DNA of 64,000 bases from Dugong dugon (Eukaryota > Chordata > Mammalia > Sirenia > Dugongidae). Positions 57,725 through 64,000 of this stretch are shown here, piece by piece (within the stretch, counting starts at the first letter, position 1; each line of letters opens with the position of its first letter). The translations under genes were made by a program, and so were the position numbers. The notes under the pieces were generated by a model. The model did not search any database. It worked only from the letters and a program-made list of their open reading frames with translations, and was not told where the DNA came from. The DNA is taken from contig CM057471.1 of NCBI GenBank assembly GCA_030035585.1, positions 70,022,319 through 70,086,318 on the forward strand. The letters are read 5' to 3'.

Positions 57725-58985
57725 GTCTATCAAATGCTTGTTTAATTTTTAGGCAGCTGACATAGGAGAAAAGAAAGTAGCAGCCAAAAGCCATTTCAAG
57801 AAGACAAGCTGTGACGTCAGTTTCTATTAATGTACTTCTACTGAAGAATGATTATATTATATGTACACACAAAAAAGACTCTTTCACACTGAACAGGACA
57901 TAGTTCTGAAGGCAACATCCACCCTTTGAAAATAGGTTTTAAAATGTCATAGCCACGCATGAAGCCACATGTCTTCTACTTCACAGCAGAGGGGAACATA
58001 AAAGGAAGATTCTGGGAAGCAGTTACTCTGCAACGACAAGAAATCCTGCTTAGGCATTCCAATGATGTATTTATTGCAGTAATACAATGTCACTCAATGG
58101 TCTAGGAAGAAAATACTGCTCTGGGCACTTTGGGAGAGTTCCAAGTTATAATACTCAGGCATGATTTTTATGGGATTTGTAAACCTGAGGCAAACATCTC
58201 AGCACATAAGTTTCAAAGAAAATCTGCAGAATCTTTTGGGTGGTGCATACCTACTCAGTCCAGCTTTCTTGATCCCTTTAAACAATGACTGAAACATAAA
58301 AGGTTTTAGCATGTAATTGCTTAACAGCTGAGAGCTAAAATCCAATGGTAAGCAAGTACCCATCAAAGACCAAAGAGAGGGAAGCTATAATGTTGACTAT
58401 TATTCTGTATCTTCTTTCTAAAGATCCATGGGAGAAACTTTCTTTAGGCCTCAGTATCAAGAAAAGCAGTACTTTCCTGGAGCAACTGACTTCCTTTTAT
58501 ATCTTTAGACAGTTCAACATAAATTTTGTAATTAACTGATACTGTGTCCCTTTCTCCTTTGCCTATTAGGACTAAACAAATGTGTGACCAGGACTATGGT
58601 GAATCGGGCACACGTTTCTGTGCCAATTCCTCCTTTGGGCTCATTTTTCTGCTAAACATTTATTTTCCTTTTTTCTTTCGTGTAGTTTCTTTATCAATTT
58701 ATATATATTTTAAAATCCTATTATAATAATATATGTATCCAAATGCCTTTGGATTGTGGTAGGGTATAAATAAATTAAACTATCACTATTATGGCTGAGC
58801 TATCAGCACAAGTTTGAAAACCACCAATCTGGGGAAAAAGGATAAAGTCAAAGGCTGCACACTGCCATAGCTATACCTTCATGTCAACTATTTTCAATTC
58901 ATCAACAAAAAGAACTGCTTTAATCTAAAACTTCCTTGTAGCCAGAAAAAGGTGTGAGCAAATAAGAGGAAGGACTGGGTTTTGA
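57725..58985. other. Unique intron
   Basis: No exon or clear transposon. A consensus CRE palindrome at 57812-57819 is noted separately. A weak hAT-like end may lie near 58800-58825. Confidence 0.5.
57812..57819. promoter_or_regulatory. Perfect CRE palindrome TGACGTCA
   Basis: The exact 8-bp CREB/ATF site lies in unique intron just downstream of an RTE. A single short motif is weak evidence of function. Confidence 0.3.
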
Positions 58986-58989
58986 GGAG

Positions 58990-59202
58990 AAAACTCCTGG
59001 TATTTGTACTCTGAGAAGGAGTAACATTGCTAGCTGTGCATTCAGGGAAATTACTTAATTTCTTTGTGCTTCAATTCCTCGTCTGTGAAGTGGGATGATA
59101 ATGGCACCTCCCTCAGGAGGCTGAGAGGATTAAATTGAGATAGTCCACAACTCCCGTTAGCGAGGTGCTCAGTGAACGACAGCTGGTATTACTGCTAATA
59201 TT
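58990..59202 (+). repeat. MIR SINE, plus strand, with AfroSINE in its tail
   Basis: gctgtgcattcagggaaatt, then cttcaattcctcgtctgtga and ggctgagaggattaaattg, is MIR. Confidence 0.8.
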
Positions 59203-59368
59203 GGAGCCCTGGTGGTGTAGTGGTTAAGCGCTTGGCTGCTAACCAAAAGGTCACAGCTCAAATCCACCTGCTGCTCCTTGGAAACCCTATGGGGCAGTTC
59301 TACTCTGTCCTATAGGGTCGCTACGAATCGGAACCGACTCGATGGCACCTAACGACAACAACAACAAC
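59203..59368 (+). mobile_element. AfroSINE with RTE-type 3' end, plus strand
   Basis: Starts ggagccctggtggtgtagtg (A-box-like), continues tcacagctcaaatccacctg, then ctatggggcagttctactct. It ends with cggaaccgactcgatggcac and a (AAC)n tail, the same end as the RTE elements. Flanks attactgctaata (59188-59200) and attattgctagta (59369-59381) form a 13-bp target duplication with two mismatches. Confidence 0.93.
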
Positions 59369-59749
59369 ATTATTGCTAGTACAGGAAGAAAGAGAAACTG
59401 GCAGTTGAGGTTTAGGTAGATTCCTAGCCTCTGAGTCACAGGAGGTTAACAGCCCCATCAAAGAAAGGTACATGGTGGCAGGAAATGATGACCTTAAGAG
59501 ATGTTTATACCCTTCCTCCTGTGCATCCTGAGGTGCAGGCATGGGGTGGGAGAGGGTGCATACTGGTTTAAAAGATAGGCAGCATTTTATTATTAGATAT
59601 ACTCAGCCAGGATTCCTCAAGTTCCCTAGTTTCTCAGGCCCTACAAATATAGTCTTAAAATGAAGAACCCACAGAACAAACCATGGCAGCACAGATATCA
59701 AAAGATTTGTGACAATACAATGCCATCCATATATCCATCTAAGAAATAT

Positions 59750-60320
59750 TCCAAGCATCAACGATGTGCCAGGCACAGAGATGAATAATCAATGATCCCT
59801 GCCCTCCAGGAGGCTGGGGGAGGTGGGGAAACACACTTGAGCAGATAAATTATAAAACAGCCCAATTCGTGCTCTCACCAAGATAGGGACAAGGCATTGA
59901 GGAAGCACAGAAGAGGAGACAATTAACCTCACCCACCCCTTCCCTGAGGCGGAAACATTTGAAATGGATCTTGGAGGATGACAAGAGCCAGGTGAAGAAG
60001 GGGAAAGTAGAGCATTTCTACAAAGGGAACAACATGTGTGCAAAGGTAAGGAGTTACTGAAGAGCCCACACATACTATGGGAAATTCAGTGTGGAAGAGG
60101 CCTAGGTCGTGCAGGGGTGCAAGGGGAAGCTGGTGGGGAGCGGGGACCTTGGCCTGGTCTGTTGGTAAAGGTTGGATTTTCTCTTATAGCAACAGATGTT
60201 AACAGAGCAGGGCAGTGACACAATTAGCTTTGTATTTTTGTAAGATTCTTCCGGTGGCACTGCTGACAATGAGCTGGAGGGGACTGGTGGCAGGGAGACC
60301 AGTCAGAGGCAAATGGTGCC
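59750..60320 (-). repeat. L2 LINE 3' region, minus strand
   Basis: caacgatgtgccaggcacag, then ccctgccctccaggaggctg and gggaacaacatgtgtgcaaa, is the reverse complement of the L2 3' end. Confidence 0.75.
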
Positions 60321-61257
60321 AAGCCTTGTCTGTTCAATGGCAGGGGCAGCTGAATCCCAACTTCCTTACTGAGCCAAAGCATCACTGACAAGCTGACACT
60401 GTCAATATCAGAGCTCAGATCCAGCATCAGCTATTCTAAAATGTTTGCATTAAACGTCAGCTCCATTGCTTACAACTCTTCCTCTGGGGCAACTGTAATC
60501 ATTTTCTGCTTGATCTTAATACAAGCACTGAACTATATTCAAGTGATAACCACTGTAGCTTATACCCCCTTTGAGGCTCAGACTGGATAATCTAAATTTA
60601 AATAATAAAAAAAGGAACAAGCAGACATGACAATAACGTCACACTTTAGCTTCCTCTGAGCCAATACACAATTTGCTCTCAGTGAAACAGCCAAATATAA
60701 TCAAATTAAACACAATTCCTATTATAAAAGAAGAGAGACCAGGGCTGTTCCAATAAACTAATTCTCCTGCCTAGTTAAACTGCAAAACCTTCAGGAAAGG
60801 TTTTGAAAAGCATGACCCATCAGTTCTAATTTTTAAAACTTATCCTTTCAGTCAAGACTAGAAAAAGGTCCATTCCAACTTTTATCTTTACTACAAAGTG
60901 CTGTTATCTTGGCCTGATGTCAGGAGCTCTATCTCTCTTTCTGCTGACAAGCAGAGGCGAGAAAGATAAGATTGGAAACGAATCTCACTTCTCTGAGTAA
61001 ATAAATAATCAATACTCATCTAAATGTAAATGAGAAGGTAGCCCCCTCTGATAACAGCACTCTTATCAGAGAGCCAATTTTCTTCAGACATTTGGCCTCA
61101 GCCAAATCACCATCATTCAGCCCCAGCCTAATGGCAAAAAATCGTAACTAAATTGAACCGATCACCAGAGATCAACTATGTTCGGCCCTGGCCACTTCAG
61201 GTTCAAATGTTTGAGAATGCAATTTTGCCCCCATTAACTTTCTTTCTTTCTTTTTTT
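60321..61257. other. Unique intron
   Basis: Nothing recognised. Confidence 0.5.
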
Positions 61258-61625
61258 TATTTAGCTTAAAACAACAGAAATTTATTCTCTCACAGTCCTG
61301 GAGGGTAGTAGCCCGAAATCAAGGTGTCAGCAGAGCCAACCTCCCTCTTAAAATGCTAGGGAAGAATCTGTTCCATGCCTCTCTCCAAGCTTCTGCCAGG
61401 AAACCCTTCGAGTTCCTTGGCTTGTGGATGATCACTCCAATCTCTGCCTCCATCTTCACAAGGCGTTCTCCTCTCCTCTTCTTATACCAGTCATACTGGC
61501 TTTACTGCCCACTCTAATCCAGTATGACCTCATCTTAACAAATAATTACATCTGCAAAAAGGTCATATTCCTAGGCTCCAGGTGGACATGAGTTTCAGGG
61601 GGGGCGCTATTCATCTCAATACACA
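61258..61625 (-). repeat. MLT1-type MaLR LTR fragment, minus strand
   Basis: aaaacaacagaaatttattc, then ttggcttgtggatgatcact and aaggcgttctcctctcctct, matches reversed MLT1. It is older than the LTRs at 683, 25302 and 29533, and clean ends are not seen. Confidence 0.7.
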
Positions 61626-61849
61626 CCTTCATAGCCAAGGTTCTTGATAAAATAGCAAATTAAAAAAAATACTATTTACATAGTTTTAAAGTATTAATTT
61701 CAGAAAAAAACAAAATCTTGTTGAAATTTCTTATATTTATTTTATAGTTAAGTAATATTCTTACTCAGAAATGCATATAAGTAGGAGAGGCGGAACCATA
61801 ATATTTTCAGTGCTTATCAACCCAATATGTGCAGGTCTCATGGCTGATA

Positions 61850-62690
61850 TCACTTATTTATTTATTTATTTATTTATAAACATTTTATTGTGTTTCAGGT
61901 AAAAGTTTACACAGCAAAATTGTTTCCCATTCAACAATTCACACACAAATTGTTCCCTGACATTGGTTACTATCCCTGCAATGTGTCAACACTCTCCCCA
62001 TTTCCACCCTGCCTTCCCCATTTCCTCCCTACAGTTTCCCTGTCCCTCCTTACCTTCTTATCTTTGCTTTTGGGCAAATGTTACCTATTTGGTCTCGTAC
62101 AGTCGATTGTTCTTTGGAGCACATTCCTCATGGTGTTACTGTTTATTTTATAGGCCAATCTATTATTTGGCTGAAAGGTGACCTCCAGGAGTGGCTTCAG
62201 TTTCAGATTAAAAAGGTGTATCTTGCGGTGATAGTCTCGGTGGTTCTTCCAGTCTCTATCAGTCCAGTACTTAAGTCGGGTCTTTTGTATGAATTTGAGT
62301 TTTGTTCTACATTTTTCTTCCATTTTAACTGGGACCTTCTATTGTGTCCCTGGTCAGACCGTCAGACCATCCAGTTCTTCTGGTCTCACGCTAGAGGAGG
62401 CCGTGGGCCATTAGTCCTGTGGACTAATTGCTTCCTTGAATCTTTGGTTTCCTTTACTCTCCTTTGCTCCAGAGGGCAAGAGACCAATAGTTGTATCTTA
62501 GATGACCACTCGAAACTTTTAAGACCATAGATGCTACTCACCAAAATAGGATGTAGAACATTATCTTTATGAACTATGTTATGCTAATTGAACTAGATGT
62601 CCCCCAAGACTATGGTTCTTAGCCTTCAAGCCCAGTAACTCAGTCCCATGATGTGTTCGGATATGTCTAAGAAGTTTCTATAACTGGGCC
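61850..62690 (-). mobile_element. Afrotherian L1 3' end (type B), minus strand
   Basis: The plus strand begins with (ATTT)n at 61855-61876, then attgtgtttcaggtaaaagt, continuing to cttttaagaccatagatgct and ctagatgtcccccaagacta. It matches 54469-55353 in the same orientation and the following copies at 62900 and 63743 in opposite orientation. Confidence 0.85.
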
Positions 62691-62692
62691 CC

Positions 62693-62899
62693 TATGTGCT
62701 CTATTATATATATGACTATATATGCAGCACATACAAATATGTACTGTATTTTTATGCAAATAGCACTCACCTTGTACATTTGTTTGCCAACTGCACCCTC
62801 CCTCCCAAAAGGTATTTTCATAAGAGTGGCTATGCCAAATTTTTTTTTAAATATTGCTGTAAAAAAAATCAGCATAATGTGCTTACAAAAATACCTCCC
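62693..62899. other. Unassigned AT-rich spacer between two inverted L1 3' ends
   Basis: About 200 bp containing ta-rich text, an ATGCAAAT octamer (62754-62761) and the pyrimidine-rich ctgcaccctccctcccaaaa. I cannot place it in a repeat family. Short open frames cross it on both strands, but none resembles a protein. Confidence 0.6.
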
Positions 62900-63690
62900 A
62901 GGGAGGGCTCTGGGGACCATGATCTCGGGGAACATCTAGCTCAATTGGCATGACACTACTTATAAAGATAATGCTCTACATTCTACCTTGGTGAGTAGTG
63001 TCTGGGGTCTTAAAAGCCTATGAGCGGCCATCTAAGATACTCCACTGATCTCATCCCTTCGGGAACAAGGGAGAATGAAGAGAACAGGATACAAGGAAAA
63101 GATTAGTCCGAAGGACTAATGGTCCACAGCTACCAAGGCCTCCACGGGACTGAGCCCAGTACAGCTGGATGGTGCCCGGCTACCACCAATGACTCCTTTG
63201 ACCAGGATCACAACAGAGGGTTCTGGGCAGAGCTGGAGTAGGATGTAGAGCATAATTTTAACTCCCAAAAAAAAAAAAAAAAAAAAAAGAAGACCAGATA
63301 TACTGGCCTAAAGAATACTAGAGAAACCTCGAGAGTGTGGCCCCCAGACACCCTTTCAGCTCAGAGGGGAAGTTACCTTCAAGGTTCGATGTTAAGCCTG
63401 GGAATGGACACCCCAGTAAAACTAAATGGGACTAACGATGTACAGGAGTCCGGTGACAAGGGCCAGAAGGCAGAGGGAGAGTAGGAAACTGATGATAAGG
63501 AACACAAATTGAATAAGGACACTGTCGATGTATTGTGAGATTGTTGACCACTGCTATAGGGCAACATTTGTAGTAACTATTAAATGGGAGGCTGTTTTGT
63601 CCTGTAAGCCTTCATCTTGGGCGAGAATGGCAGCACAATTGGAAGAGCATAGTCAATATCACTTAAATGTGTAAGTAAAAAGTTTTGAAA
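62900..63690 (+). mobile_element. Afrotherian L1 3' end (type B), plus strand
   Basis: gggctctggggaccatgatc, then ggggtcttaaaagcctatga and ggatggtgcccggctaccac, to tttgtcctgtaagccttcat, with a 22-A tract at about 63268-63289. It is the inverted counterpart of 61850-62690. Confidence 0.85.
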
Positions 63691-63694
63691 TGGT

Positions 63695-63741
63695 GTTTAA
63701 ATAAAATAAAGATAAATAAATAAATAAATAAATAAATAAAC
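63695..63741. repeat. (AAAT)n simple repeat
   Basis: About nine aaat units between two L1 3'-end copies; probably a degenerated poly(A) tail. Confidence 0.9.
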
Positions 63742-63742
63742 A

Positions 63743-64000
63743 AATGAGACTAAAGAGGTACAATAGTCCACTGACAAGGTCCAGAAGACAGAAGGGGACA
63801 AGGAAGCCCCCTGGTGATAGGGAACACAAGGTGGAGTAAGGATAATCTTGATGTGCTGTGAGATTGTTAACCATTGTCATAGGGCAACATGTGTAGTAAC
63901 TGTTAAATGAAAAACTATTTTGTTCTGTAAGCCCTCATCTTAAGTGAGAATAACAGCACAGTTGGAAGAGCGTAGTCAATGTCACTGAACTGTGAATGTA
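63743..64000 (+). repeat. Partial second copy of the L1 3' end, plus strand
   Basis: Starts atgagactaaagaggtacaa, matching 63423-63442, and stays collinear with 63423-63680 to the window end. This is a tandem partial duplication or a second truncated insertion. It continues beyond 64000. Confidence 0.88.

Larger units (their letters stand above)
51794..64000 (-). other. MAPKAP1: MAPKAP1 intron upstream of the 51686 exon (partial)
   Basis: This precedes the exon at 51793 on the gene strand. The previous coding exon, expected to end with residues like KGSQKVS and one base of a Gly codon, was looked for on the minus strand and not found up to 64000, so the intron runs off the window. It contains several L1 3' ends, an RTE, an AfroSINE and a MaLR fragment. 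Confidence 0.85.

Noticed and set aside
59203-59280. tRNA gene
   Set aside because: The A-box and B-box-like signals belong to the tRNA-derived head of an AfroSINE, with no foldable tRNA.
62078-62530. 150-codon plus-strand frame
   Set aside because: It is the antisense of an L1 3' end; the related copy at 54469 has different frames.
52000-64000. The preceding SIN1 exon (start of the RBD, ending KGSQKVS)
   Set aside because: No minus-strand sequence encoding it was found; it should lie beyond 64000.

Overview
This is nuclear DNA from a placental mammal, almost certainly an afrotherian and most likely an elephant or another paenungulate. The evidence is several AfroSINE copies (tRNA-like head, 3' end shared with the RTE elements), at least five copies of the afrotherian RTE LINE, and several copies of a lineage-specific L1 3' end. 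These sit beside old pan-mammalian MIR, L2, MER5 and MaLR/ERVL repeats. There is no bacterial gene organisation, and almost every open frame is an accidental or transposon-derived one.

The only host gene I can support is MAPKAP1, which encodes SIN1, an obligatory subunit of mTOR complex 2. It runs on the minus strand. Three internal coding exons are present with good splice sites: 51686-51793 (end of the Ras-binding domain), 30771-30911 (linker and start of the PH domain) and 13609-13746 (middle of the PH domain). They encode about residues 321-449 of a 522-residue protein in human numbering. All three exons begin and end in phase 1 and have lengths divisible by three (108, 141, 138). Upstream exons (N-terminal region, CRIM domain, start of the RBD) must lie beyond 64000, and the exons for the PH C-terminus and the stop codon must lie below 1. 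I found neither in the window.

The rest is intron. Roughly half is recognisable transposon sequence, often nested. From low to high coordinates: 1-4150 holds the 5' half of an L1 in minus orientation, broken by a MaLR-like LTR, followed by older LINE debris; 4495-4971 is an ERVL/MLT2-like LTR; 5-13 kb is mostly unique intron with MER5, L2 and a small L1 insertion; 17.4-22.5 kb is a LINE/SINE cluster with an AfroSINE inside an RTE; 25-30 kb has two MaLR-like LTRs, each inserted into a MIR, and an L1 insertion with a 16-bp target duplication; 31-34 kb is L2 split by an ERVL LTR; 36.6-37.2 kb is a hAT element that keeps a readable transposase C-terminus; 43.4-44.3 kb is an RTE with a 5' inversion; 46-50.7 kb is a LINE stack with AfroSINE and RTE insertions; 54-64 kb has more L1 3' ends, ending in an inverted pair plus a tandem duplication.

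I saw no previously undescribed biological system. The more unusual observations are a 60-bp near-perfect direct repeat with 760-bp spacing at 44400/45160, the twin-priming-like RTE inversion, two L1 3'-end copies that start at nearly the same point, and an in-frame read-through of 84 codons after the SIN1 cassette exon. Repeat family names are given from memory of consensus sequences, not from a database search.
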